Source of the DNA: Flavobacterium sp. N1736 | Lineage (GTDB): Bacteria > Bacteroidota > Bacteroidia > Flavobacteriales > Flavobacteriaceae | NCBI RefSeq assembly: GCF_025947065.1 | Contig: NZ_CP109994.1 | Span: forward strand, 1,364,001-1,428,000 | Length of the DNA: 64,000 nt | Direction: 5' to 3' | Shown here: piece by piece, positions 32,771 to 41,103 of the stretch | Numbering within the stretch: position 1 is the stretch's first letter | Layout of the letters: the number at the start of each line of letters is the position of its first letter | Program-made: the position numbers and the translations under genes | The notes under the pieces: generated by a model | Told to the model about the DNA's origin: nothing | What the model saw: the letters and a program-made list of their open reading frames with translations, nothing else | Databases searched by the model: none

Positions 32771-33940
32771 TTACTTCCCTTTTCTACGCTTACGTTCTGC
32801 TTTTATCATCGATAATTCGCGGCTTGTTTGTCCGGCTACAGAAGTATTTTCTTCAGCACGACGAATCAAGTATGGCATAACATCTTTAACCGGACCAAAC
32901 GGAAGATATTTAGCAACATTATAACCGTTTTCGGCTAAGTTGTAACTAATATTATCACTCATTCCGTATAATTGCCCAAACCAGATTTTATTCTCATTTT
33001 TGGAAATTCCTTTTTCCTGCATCATTTCCATCAATTTATAAGAACTCAATTCGTTGTGAGTTCCTGCAAAAATTGACATTATTTCTAAATGCTCTAACAT
33101 ATAATGTACGGCAGCATCATAATTAATATCTGTAGCTTCTTTAGAAACACAAATTGGCGAAACATATCCCTTTTCTTCTGCTCTTTTGTGTTCTTTTTCC
33201 ATATAAGCGCCACGAACCAGTTTCATTCCAATAAAGAAACCTTCATTTTTCGCAATTTCATGCAATTTTTTCAAATAATCCAAACGATCCCAACGGTACA
33301 TTTGCAAAGTATTAAAAACAATTGCTTTTTCTTTATTGTACTTGCGCATCATATCGGTAACCAAATCATCAGCAGCATCCTGCATCCAGCTTTCTTCACC
33401 ATCAATTAACAGGGCAACATCTTTTTTATGTGCTTCGCCGCAAACCTGGTCAAAACGAGCTACTACTCTATCCCACTCTGCTTGTTCTGCAGGAGTTAAC
33501 GTTTGTTTTTCGCCTAGTTTCTCATACAATTCAAAACGCCCAAAACCAGTTGGTTTAAAAACTGCAAACGGAATCGCCAAACGTTCTTTAGCAAATTCAA
33601 TAGTTTTTAAAGTCATTTGTAAAGCCGCATCAAATTGCTCCTCTTCTTCTTTTCCTTCAACTGAATAATCTAAAACAGATGAAACTCCTTTGGTAAACAT
33701 TTTGTCAACTACTGTAATACAATCGTCTTCGTTTACACCACCACAAAAATGGTCAAAAACAGTTGCGCGAATTAATCCTTCAACAGGAAGATTTGCTTTA
33801 ATAGCAAAATTTGTAACAGCAGTTCCTATTCTTACCAAGGGCTGGCTGTCGATCATTTTAAAAAGAAAATAAGCTCTATCAAGTTCTGTATCGCTTTTTA
33901 GCGAAAATGCAACTTGTGTGTTATCGAATATTTTTTCCAT
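32771..33940 (-). CDS. Proline dehydrogenase (PRODH)
   Basis: A 389-residue FAD-linked proline dehydrogenase from the ATG at 33940; an upstream in-frame TTG extension is unlikely. It oxidises proline to pyrroline-5-carboxylate and feeds electrons to the quinone pool. The (beta-alpha)8 core shows AVFKPTGFGRFELYEKL, LLIDGEESWMQ, IVFNTLQMYRWDRLDYL and the substrate-binding LVRGAYMEKE; the C-terminal RRAEENTS is also conserved. The usual partner P5C dehydrogenase gene is not in the window. The minus strand has TATATTTG at 33966-33959 as a possible -7 box. Confidence 0.9.
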   Translation of the reverse strand: MEKIFDNTQVAFSLKSDTELDRAYFLFKMIDSQPLVRIGTAVTNFAIKANLPVEGLIRATVFDHFCGGVNEDDCITVVDKMFTKGVSSVLDYSVEGKEEEEQFDAALQMTLKTIEFAKERLAIPFAVFKPTGFGRFELYEKLGEKQTLTPAEQAEWDRVVARFDQVCGEAHKKDVALLIDGEESWMQDAADDLVTDMMRKYNKEKAIVFNTLQMYRWDRLDYLKKLHEIAKNEGFFIGMKLVRGAYMEKEHKRAEEKGYVSPICVSKEATDINYDAAVHYMLEHLEIMSIFAGTHNELSSYKLMEMMQEKGISKNENKIWFGQLYGMSDNISYNLAENGYNVAKYLPFGPVKDVMPYLIRRAEENTSVAGQTSRELSMIKAERKRRKGK

Positions 33941-34254
33941 TAAGGTCAGTTTTTTGTGCAAATATAGATAGACTTTTGAATATTATTTAGTAATAAGTGT
34001 CATATTTTTTCATATTGTTAACTAGGAAATAAGTTTTATGGTGAGAGTTTACTTCTTTGTGAAATTTTGGAATAAACGCTTTAAATCTTAATTAGAATTA
34101 TTTATTGTAAAACAAATTAGACAGTTGTAAAATATTATTTATTTAATAATAAAGATGTTAACATTTTGAAAGTAAGAAAAAAATTATATTTCATTTGTTT
34201 TTTTAACAAGATTAAACGTAAAAAAATTATATTTGCAAAAATTATATTTTTATT
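33941..34254. promoter_or_regulatory. Divergent region, proline dehydrogenase and O-antigen ligase
   Basis: Holds the left direct repeat (34081-34140) and a TATATTTG at 34228-34235 that may be the -7 box of the ligase gene, without a good -33 box. Otherwise AT-rich; no other gene found. Confidence 0.5.
34081..34140. repeat. Direct repeat, left copy, flanking the O-antigen ligase gene
   Basis: The first 40 bases match 36589-36628 at 36 of 40 positions (including CTTAATTAGAAT and TAAAACAAATTAG). The end AATATTATTT is also the same. The 2.3 kb gene at 34255 lies between the copies. Confidence 0.75.
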
Positions 34255-36552
34255 ATGTATAATATCCGCGCAAGCACAAATAGCGAAATATCACTAATTC
34301 CAAATTTTATTGTCTTACTTTTTACTGGATTGATTTTGGTAGTCGATTTTTTACCTCATAAAGGTATGACAACTATAAATCCGCAATTTTTATATTTATC
34401 ATTATTAAATTTAGTATTCGGTATTTATGTTTGTTTCAATTTAAAACTTATCTCTAAAGATCTGGTTCCAATATTAAAAAAAAGTTATATTTTTAGAAGT
34501 TATTTAGTTTTTTTATTTATCTCACTATTATCTATTATTGTTGCTGGCAACACTTCTCTTTTTTTTACAAAAATTACACAACTATTAATTGTATTTTGTT
34601 TGTTTATAAACCTTTGTATTTTATTAAAAGACAAAATTGATCTACTTTACAAAATTATTATTATTATTTCTATTGGTGCTTTTTTTCAGAGCTGGCAGGT
34701 ATTCAACGAATTTATGCAAACTTATAAAGCTTCTATTGACAGCGCTTTGATCAGAATGACTGGAAACGCAGGTAATGTTAATATATTAGCTGCCAGTTTA
34801 ACCATAAAAATTCCATTTTTATTATTAGGCATTACCCATTTTACCAATTATAAAAAATTACTATTATTAATTACGTTACTCCTTGTAACTACGGTAATTT
34901 TTTTAACAGGAGCCAGAACAGCCTTACTTAGTACTATTTTAATCTTTTTGATTTATATTTTTTCTTACTTAAAAATAAATTCTTTTAGTAAAGCTTACCT
35001 TCTCAAAGTTTCAATTCTAATTTTACCTCTCTTAATTTCTATATTTATTTCAACTAATATGTTTAAAAAAACGACTAATAGTCGTTATGTTTCTATTGAC
35101 AATAAACTTCAGCAAATAAATACAGAAGATGCCTCATCTCAGGCAAGATTAAGATATTGGGGAAATGCTATAAAACTATCCAAACAAAACCCTTTCTTAG
35201 GTGTTGGATTAGGAAATTACCTTATAGAATCAATACCATATGAGGCGACAACTGAAAATGATTCTATTGTTTCATTAAATACCCATAATGATTTTCTGGA
35301 AATTACTGCCGAAACAGGAATAGTAAACGGATTCGTTTTTTTATCACTTTTTGTATTTGTTTTCTTTGTCAATGCAAAAAAAATCATCTACTCTACTGAT
35401 CCTGATGTAAGGACTGTTGCAATGTTAACCTTAATGCTAGTAGTAGTATATGGAATGGATTCACTATTCAACTTCCCGTTATACAGACCCACAATGCAAA
35501 TTTTTCTGTCATTATTATTATCGTTAACCGTGATAAACAAACTTGTTTTAGATGATTTTAAATTACTAAAAAACCATAAAATCAAATTATACCCAATTTT
35601 GCTTTTAGTGACAATAATTACAACTTACTCTGCCTATTTAATCAATAAAGCTTCAACTTTAGAAGATTTAATTAAGAAAGATGATATTAATCATCAGACT
35701 AAAGGAGCTTTAACAGGTGATGAAGTAATAAGTCGATTACCATTATATCCTAATGTTTTTAACACCTCAGAAGCCTATTACGAATACGCAGGTATTTATT
35801 ATTTACGTGAAAAAAACTATGAAAAAGCATATGTTTGTTTTTCTAAAGCAAGCAAAATCAACCCATATACTGGTAGGATAAATTATTATAAACATTTAAT
35901 TTCCAAAGAAAAAAACAATGTCGACAGTGCGTATGTTTATATTAAAGAAGCTTTTTACTTACGCCCTAGAGATTTATTTTACTATCAACATTCAACTAGT
36001 TTAGCCGCAGTAAAAAAGGATACTACGGAAATACTTAAAGAATATAAATTATTTTCAAAATACAGAAAGATTGCGGAAACCTGGAGTATTCCGGCTACTG
36101 AATTGCAAAAAGCAAAATATAATGAGAAGAGTTTAAATAGCTTTATAGATCACGGATTAAAAGAAATGCCAAATGATAGTACTTTAAAAAAATTAAAGAG
36201 CAATCTTCTAGTAAAAAAATACACTTTGGATGGGCAGGTATTGTTATCACAATCAAAATTTAATGAATCACTTGAATCTTTTAAAGAAGCATTAAAAATA
36301 GATCCTAAAGATGCGTACTTACTACAAAGTATTGGTCTAAATTATTATTATTCAAAAAATTATATCCAAGCTTTGACTTACTTTCTTGATGCAGTAAAAT
36401 ATCCAGGTTTAAATAATGGATTAGCAGAGTACTATATTGGTATTTGTTACTTAAAAAATAATGATCAGAAAAATGCCTGCAAATATTTTAATTTGTCTAA
36501 AGCTAAAAATTTTGGAGGAGCACAACAGCAATTAATTAAAGAATGTAAGTAA
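34255..36552 (+). CDS. O-antigen ligase/polymerase family membrane protein with C-terminal TPR domain
   Basis: A 765-residue membrane protein. About 11 to 12 hydrophobic segments cover residues 10-460. The Wzy_C/O-antigen-ligase region has GNAGNVNILAASLTI, ARTALLSTILIF, and the NTHNDFLEITAETGIVNG motif (about 342-359) with the conserved His and Glu typical of these enzymes. The C-terminal third (about 500-760) consists of tetratricopeptide repeats, e.g. EKAYVCFSKASKINPYTGRI and FNESLESFKEALKIDPKDAY. Its codon use is more TTA- and AT-rich than its neighbours. Direct repeats flank it (34081 and 36589), which suggests insertion between the proline dehydrogenase gene and aroB. Confidence 0.82.
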   Translation: MYNIRASTNSEISLIPNFIVLLFTGLILVVDFLPHKGMTTINPQFLYLSLLNLVFGIYVCFNLKLISKDLVPILKKSYIFRSYLVFLFISLLSIIVAGNTSLFFTKITQLLIVFCLFINLCILLKDKIDLLYKIIIIISIGAFFQSWQVFNEFMQTYKASIDSALIRMTGNAGNVNILAASLTIKIPFLLLGITHFTNYKKLLLLITLLLVTTVIFLTGARTALLSTILIFLIYIFSYLKINSFSKAYLLKVSILILPLLISIFISTNMFKKTTNSRYVSIDNKLQQINTEDASSQARLRYWGNAIKLSKQNPFLGVGLGNYLIESIPYEATTENDSIVSLNTHNDFLEITAETGIVNGFVFLSLFVFVFFVNAKKIIYSTDPDVRTVAMLTLMLVVVYGMDSLFNFPLYRPTMQIFLSLLLSLTVINKLVLDDFKLLKNHKIKLYPILLLVTIITTYSAYLINKASTLEDLIKKDDINHQTKGALTGDEVISRLPLYPNVFNTSEAYYEYAGIYYLREKNYEKAYVCFSKASKINPYTGRINYYKHLISKEKNNVDSAYVYIKEAFYLRPRDLFYYQHSTSLAAVKKDTTEILKEYKLFSKYRKIAETWSIPATELQKAKYNEKSLNSFIDHGLKEMPNDSTLKKLKSNLLVKKYTLDGQVLLSQSKFNESLESFKEALKIDPKDAYLLQSIGLNYYYSKNYIQALTYFLDAVKYPGLNNGLAEYYIGICYLKNNDQKNACKYFNLSKAKNFGGAQQQLIKECK

Positions 36553-36588
36553 TAAGTCTTAATTTAGTTTTTAAATAAAGTAAATAAT

Positions 36589-36650
36589 TTAAACCTTAAT
36601 TAGAATGATTCATTTTAAAACAAATTAGCACAAAAGTTTGAATATTATTT
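36589..36650. repeat. Direct repeat, right copy, upstream of aroB
   Basis: The partner of 34081-34140, here directly upstream of aroB. The left copy lies upstream of the ligase gene in the same orientation. Confidence 0.75.
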
Positions 36651-36694
36651 CCTTAAAAATGCCTTATTTTGCGGTTTCAATTAACCCGTGAAAT

Positions 36695-37762
36695 ATGCAG
36701 TCTATTCAAGCCAATAATTATCTCGTACATTTTAACCAAAATGCTTACGAAGCCTTAAATACACATTTAAAAGAAAATAAATATTCTAATTTGTTTATTA
36801 TAGTTGATAATCAAACAAATGAATACTGCTTGCCTAAATTTTTGCCTTTACTTGAAACTGATTTAACTATAGAAATCATCGAATTTGAAGCCGGTGAAGC
36901 CAATAAAAATATTGAAACCTGTATTCAAATCTGGAACGTACTTACGGAACTTGGTGCTGACAGAAAATCTCTTGTAATTAATCTTGGCGGCGGCGTTGTA
37001 ACTGATTTGGGCGGATTTGTAGCTTCAACTTTTAAACGTGGCGTTGATTTTATAAATATTCCAACTACCTTATTATCTATGGTTGATGCTTCTGTTGGAG
37101 GAAAAACAGGCGTTGATCTTGGAAATCTTAAAAACCAGATTGGTGTTATCAACGTTCCTCAAATGGTTTTAATTGATACACAATATCTTGAAACTTTACC
37201 ACAAAGCGAAATGCGTTCCGGTCTGGCAGAAATGCTAAAACACGGTTTAATATATGATGCTGCTTACTGGAGACAATTTTTAGACTTAAAATCAATTGAT
37301 TACGCAGATTTTGACGAATTAATTTATCGTTCTGTCGAAATTAAAAATGAAATTGTAATTCAGGATCCAACAGAAAAAAATATTCGTAAAGCCTTAAATT
37401 TCGGTCATACTTTGGGTCACGCCATCGAAAGTTACTTTTTAGAAAGTGAAACCAAGAAAACTTTGCTGCATGGTGAAGCGATTGCTGTTGGCATGATTCT
37501 GGAAAGTTATATTTCGTTGCATAAAAACTTAATTACAGCGGCAGAATATACCGAAATTAAAACCGCAATTCAGGATATTTATGATCACATCGCATTTGAA
37601 GAAAATGACATCGAACCTATATTAGAATTACTTGTTCACGACAAAAAAAATGAATATGGATTAATTCAATTTGCATTGATTGAAGCAATCGGAAAGATAA
37701 AAATTAATCAATCCGTTGAAAATAAATTGATTCTGAATGCGTTTCAGGATTATAAATCTTAA
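36695..37762 (+). CDS. aroB: 3-dehydroquinate synthase
   Basis: A 355-residue enzyme that converts DAHP to 3-dehydroquinate, the second step of the shikimate pathway. NAD-binding and active-site elements are intact: LGGGVVTDLGGFVASTFKRG (about 103-122), IPTTLLSMVDASVGGKTGV, and the metal ligands in KALNFGHTLGHAIE plus LLHGEAIAVGM and a Glu in GLAEMLKHGLI. Length is normal. The other shikimate genes are not in the window. The ATG at 36695 follows the right direct repeat and a short leader. Confidence 0.95.
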   Translation: MQSIQANNYLVHFNQNAYEALNTHLKENKYSNLFIIVDNQTNEYCLPKFLPLLETDLTIEIIEFEAGEANKNIETCIQIWNVLTELGADRKSLVINLGGGVVTDLGGFVASTFKRGVDFINIPTTLLSMVDASVGGKTGVDLGNLKNQIGVINVPQMVLIDTQYLETLPQSEMRSGLAEMLKHGLIYDAAYWRQFLDLKSIDYADFDELIYRSVEIKNEIVIQDPTEKNIRKALNFGHTLGHAIESYFLESETKKTLLHGEAIAVGMILESYISLHKNLITAAEYTEIKTAIQDIYDHIAFEENDIEPILELLVHDKKNEYGLIQFALIEAIGKIKINQSVENKLILNAFQDYKS

Positions 37763-37781
37763 ACTTTTTTTAATCAAAACC

Positions 37782-37814
37782 TTTGCTTTAGGTATATATT
37801 ATTTTTTACATTTG
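37782..37814 (+). promoter_or_regulatory. Promoter upstream of the small ORF and arginine decarboxylase
   Basis: TTTG (37782-37785), 21 bases, TACATTTG (37807-37814). The expected start site is about 37820, the same base as the ATG of the small ORF, so a transcript would begin at or near that codon. Confidence 0.7.
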
Positions 37815-37819
37815 CCACG

Positions 37820-37999
37820 ATGAAAACAAACAATAAACAAAGACAGTTTAGTTCTTATAGAAACCGGCTCAATAGTTCTTTACTAAGAATGTTGAATCGT
37901 TTTTATAATAGTAAAAGTCCGTTTTGTTTTGATGTTTTCCTTTGCTCAAAAGCCGAACACGAAAAACTGCAAATCATATTTGCCAATATTAGGGTTTGA
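37820..37999 (+). CDS. Small arginine-rich ORF ahead of arginine decarboxylase
   Basis: A 59-residue ORF too short for usual gene callers. It reads MKTNNKQRQFSSYRNR and so on, with Arg at 8, 14, 16, 23, 27 and 58; five of the first 27 residues are Arg, and one codon is CGG, which is rare in this window. It is not hydrophobic, and no signal peptide is present. It lies between a full promoter and the decarboxylase and is followed by a hairpin. It may be a leader peptide or a genuine small protein; no family is recognised. Confidence 0.5.
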   Translation: MKTNNKQRQFSSYRNRLNSSLLRMLNRFYNSKSPFCFDVFLCSKAEHEKLQIIFANIRV

Positions 38000-38000
38000 A

Positions 38001-38025
38001 TTTAAGATTATTATCGTATCTTAAA
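38001..38025 (+). promoter_or_regulatory. Hairpin between the small ORF and arginine decarboxylase
   Basis: TTTAAGAT (38001-38008) pairs perfectly with ATCTTAAA (38018-38025), two bases after the small ORF stop. There is no T tract typical of a terminator, and the stem is AT-rich, so stability is low. It may be part of a leader structure. Confidence 0.35.
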
Positions 38026-38058
38026 TTAAAATTACAATCCTAAAATATTGAAAAATAA

Positions 38059-39462
38059 ATGAATACAAAATATTCTGATCTAATAAACCAAACATACTAC
38101 TTTCCACAAGAGGAATTTAAATTAAACAAAGACAACTTACAATTTCACAATATCGACTTGATGAAATTAGTTGAACAATATGGTACGCCATTAAAGTTTA
38201 CTTATTTGCCTCAGATTTCTGAAAATATCAACAAAGCAAAAGCCTGGTTCAGAAAATCAATGGAAAAAAACAAATACGAAGCAAAATATTACTACTGTTA
38301 TTGTACAAAAAGTTCTCATTTTGAATATATTATGAATGAAGCTTTCAAAAACAACATTCATATTGAAACATCTTCGGCGTTTGACGTTAATATTGTGGAG
38401 AATTTGCTGGAGAATGGTAAAATCAACAAAAGTACTTACGTTATTTGCAATGGTTTTAAAAGAGATGAATACATCAGTAATATTGCAAGATTAATTAATA
38501 ACGGACATAAAAACACCATTCCGATTATTGATAATTACGAAGAACTTGATTTGCTTCAGGCAGAAATTAAAGGAAAATTCAAAATTGGAATTCGTATTGC
38601 AGCTGAGGAAGAACCTAAATTTGAGTTTTATACATCTAGATTAGGTATTGGATATAAAAACATAGTTTCGTTTTACAAGAAACAAATTCAGGAAAATGAT
38701 AAACTAGAGCTGAAAATGCTTCACTTTTTCATTAATACCGGAATAAACGATACAGCATATTATTGGAATGAGTTAGTAAAATGTATTAAAGTATACATTG
38801 CGCTTAAAAAGGAATGCCCTACTCTTGATGGATTAAACATTGGAGGTGGTTTCCCGATTAAAAACTCGCTTGCTTTTGAATATGATTATCAATATATGAT
38901 TGATGAAATTATTAATCAGATTAAAATCGCCTGCGATGAAGCAGAAGTTGACGTTCCTAATATTTTTACAGAATTTGGGTCATTTACTGTAGGCGAAAGC
39001 GGTGGCGCTATCTATCAGATTTTGTATCAAAAGCAACAAAATGACAGAGAAAAATGGAATATGATTGATTCGTCATTCATTACTACTTTGCCGGATACTT
39101 GGGCTATAAATAAGCGTTTTATTATGCTGGCGGTAAACCGTTGGAACGATACTTACGAACGGGTTTTATTAGGAGGATTGACTTGTGATAGTGACGATTA
39201 TTACAATTCAGAACAAAATATGAACGCGATTTATTTGCCTAAATACAACAAAGAAAAGCCATTGTATATTGGTTTCTTTAATACTGGTGCGTATCAGGAA
39301 ACTATTGGAGGTTACGGAGGTTTACACCACTGTTTGATTCCACAGCCTAAACATATTTTAATAGATCGTGACGAAAACGGAATATTAGCAACTGAGGTCT
39401 TCTCAGAACAGCAAACTTCTGACGATGTATTGAAAATTTTAGGATATACAAAAAAAGTATAA
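38059..39462 (+). CDS. Arginine decarboxylase (Orn/DAP/Arg decarboxylase 2 family)
   Basis: A 467-residue PLP-dependent decarboxylase that turns arginine into agmatine, the first step of polyamine synthesis in Bacteroidota. The Schiff-base Lys lies in YYYCYCTKSSHFEY (about 76-89), the alanine-racemase-like barrel has IGIRIAAEEEP and LNIGGGFPI, and EFGSFTVGESGGAIYQ and the C-terminal FFNTGAYQE follow. It is distinct from the E. coli SpeA length. A DHS-like gene follows after about 100 bases and probably shares the pathway. Confidence 0.85.
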   Translation: MNTKYSDLINQTYYFPQEEFKLNKDNLQFHNIDLMKLVEQYGTPLKFTYLPQISENINKAKAWFRKSMEKNKYEAKYYYCYCTKSSHFEYIMNEAFKNNIHIETSSAFDVNIVENLLENGKINKSTYVICNGFKRDEYISNIARLINNGHKNTIPIIDNYEELDLLQAEIKGKFKIGIRIAAEEEPKFEFYTSRLGIGYKNIVSFYKKQIQENDKLELKMLHFFINTGINDTAYYWNELVKCIKVYIALKKECPTLDGLNIGGGFPIKNSLAFEYDYQYMIDEIINQIKIACDEAEVDVPNIFTEFGSFTVGESGGAIYQILYQKQQNDREKWNMIDSSFITTLPDTWAINKRFIMLAVNRWNDTYERVLLGGLTCDSDDYYNSEQNMNAIYLPKYNKEKPLYIGFFNTGAYQETIGGYGGLHHCLIPQPKHILIDRDENGILATEVFSEQQTSDDVLKILGYTKKV

Positions 39463-39470
39463 AAAAAAAC

Positions 39471-39513
39471 CTGCAAATTAAATGTTAATATCCATAAAAT
39501 TATTAATTTGCAG
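39471..39513 (+). promoter_or_regulatory. Inverted repeat between arginine decarboxylase and the DHS-like gene
   Basis: CTGCAAATTAA (39471-39481) pairs perfectly with TTAATTTGCAG (39503-39513) across a 21-base loop. There is no T tract following, so it is not a classical terminator; it could be an operator, a processing site or a stabilising element. Confidence 0.4.
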
Positions 39514-39566
39514 TACCATCCCAAAAGGTTAACTTTTAATTCAAAAAAAAACAAAAACAAAACAAA

Positions 39567-40535
39567 ATGAAAGGACCAATCAGTCAGTTTATTGAAAAAC
39601 ATTATTTACACTTTAATTCTGCTTCTTTAGTCGATGCTGCAAAAGCATACGAACAACAATTGGCAAATGGTGCTAAAATGATGGTAAGTATGGCTGGCGC
39701 TATGAGTACAGCAGAAATTGGTAAAATTTTTGCCGAAATAATTAGACAAGATAAAGTACAGATCATTTCATGTACCGGAGCCAATCTAGAAGAAGATATC
39801 ATGAATTTAGTAGCACACTCTCACTACGAAAGAGTGCCTAACTATCGTGATTTGACACCAGAAGACGAATGGGCTTTGCTTGAAAGAGGATTAAATCGTG
39901 TTACTGACACTTGTATTCCTGAGCATGAAGCATTTCGTCGTTTACAAAAACACATTTATAAAATCTGGAAAGATGCTGACGATAAAGGTGAGCGTTATTT
40001 CCCACATGAATTCATGTATAAAATGCTATTATCCGGTGTTTTAGAAGAATATTATGAAATAGATTTAAAAGATAGCTGGATGTATGCAGCTGCAGAGAAA
40101 AACTTACCTATTATTGTACCGGGATGGGAAGATAGTACGATGGGAAATATCTTTGCTTCATACGTAATTAAAGGAGATTTGAAAGCTTCTACCATGAAAT
40201 CAGGAATTGAATATATGGTATTCCTTTCTGATTGGTATCCAAAAAATAGCGCTAACGGAATTGGATTTTTCCAAATTGGTGGTGGTATTGCAGGAGATTT
40301 TCCTATTTGCGTTGTGCCAATGCTGTATCAGGATATGGAAATGCATGATATTCCGTTTTGGTCTTATTTCTGCCAAATTTCAGATTCAACAACCAGTTAT
40401 GGTTCTTATTCCGGAGCAGTTCCAAACGAGAAAATCACTTGGGGTAAATTAGATATTAAAACCCCTAAATTTATTATTGAGTCGGATGCTACAATCGTTG
40501 CACCGTTAATTTTTGCTTACTTATTAGATTTATAG
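39567..40535 (+). CDS. Deoxyhypusine-synthase-like enzyme
   Basis: A 322-residue NAD-dependent enzyme of the deoxyhypusine synthase family; bacteria lack eIF5A, and members like this have been proposed to act as homospermidine or related synthases. Residues seen: MVSMAGAMSTAEIG, IISCTGANLEEDIMNLVAHSHY, PGWEDSTMGN and the Lys of SWGK type in NEKITWGKLDIKTP near 295, equivalent to the catalytic Lys. It lies downstream of arginine decarboxylase and seven bases before the acidic protein gene. Product identity is inferred. Confidence 0.82.
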   Translation: MKGPISQFIEKHYLHFNSASLVDAAKAYEQQLANGAKMMVSMAGAMSTAEIGKIFAEIIRQDKVQIISCTGANLEEDIMNLVAHSHYERVPNYRDLTPEDEWALLERGLNRVTDTCIPEHEAFRRLQKHIYKIWKDADDKGERYFPHEFMYKMLLSGVLEEYYEIDLKDSWMYAAAEKNLPIIVPGWEDSTMGNIFASYVIKGDLKASTMKSGIEYMVFLSDWYPKNSANGIGFFQIGGGIAGDFPICVVPMLYQDMEMHDIPFWSYFCQISDSTTSYGSYSGAVPNEKITWGKLDIKTPKFIIESDATIVAPLIFAYLLDL

Positions 40536-40542
40536 GATATTT

Positions 40543-40950
40543 ATGAAAAGAGTTATAGTAGACTACGCTAAACTTACCAACGAAATTTTGAACCTTTTGG
40601 TAGAGAAATTTCCTGATGGTTATGATGATTCGGATGTAATCCGTTTTAGAAATGCTAAAAACGAATTGATCGAAGCTGTTGAAGTTCGTACAGAAGACAC
40701 TATTTATTTAGTAAAAATTAGTACTAAACTTGCCGACAGAATTGAAAATTACGATGAAGATGATGATATCGACGTAGATGTTGATGTAATCGAACCAGTA
40801 AAAGGTCTTGATCTTGATGACGATATTGATGACGACGATGATGATGATAATCTAGACAAACCAGATGTTGATGGCGGAGACGATGATGACGATGAGGATA
40901 AAGATCCGGATGATATTGCTGACGAAGATGATGAAGACGATGAAGATTAA
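40543..40950 (+). CDS. Small protein with a very acidic C-terminal tail
   Basis: A 135-residue protein. The first 75 residues form a plain alpha-beta domain (VDYAKLTNEILNLLVEKFPDGY, then VRTEDTIYLVKISTKLADRI). The last 60 residues are almost all Asp and Glu (for example DDDDDDDNLDKPDVDG). Similar proteins occur in many flavobacteria and are uncharacterised; a likeness to the RpoE delta-type acidic tail is only in composition. It starts seven bases after the DHS-like gene, so it is translated as part of that operon. A terminator follows. Confidence 0.75.
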   Translation: MKRVIVDYAKLTNEILNLLVEKFPDGYDDSDVIRFRNAKNELIEAVEVRTEDTIYLVKISTKLADRIENYDEDDDIDVDVDVIEPVKGLDLDDDIDDDDDDDNLDKPDVDGGDDDDDEDKDPDDIADEDDEDDED

Positions 40951-40972
40951 TTCATCTCTTTAAAAATAAAGT

Positions 40973-41001
40973 AAAGGAACTCAATTCGGGTTCCTTTTTT
41001 T
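40973..41001 (+). terminator. Terminator after the acidic-protein gene
   Basis: An eight-base-pair stem AAAGGAAC (40973-40980) with GTTCCTTT (40990-40997) and a following T run. Confidence 0.8.
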
Positions 41002-41103
41002 GTTTAGATTACTAATTTCAAAATATCAATGTGATTTTAAATTATAAGAAAAATTATACAATTTGTTATTTCTTCCTATATTTACTGCCATAAATTATAA
41101 GCC

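Noticed and set aside
33104..33872. Plus-strand ORFs inside proline dehydrogenase
   Set aside because: They are antisense to a conserved enzyme and have no family match.
39471..39513. Rho-independent terminator between arginine decarboxylase and the DHS-like gene
   Set aside because: The stem is followed by no T run and the loop is 21 bases, so it does not look like a terminator; it is kept as an unassigned inverted repeat.
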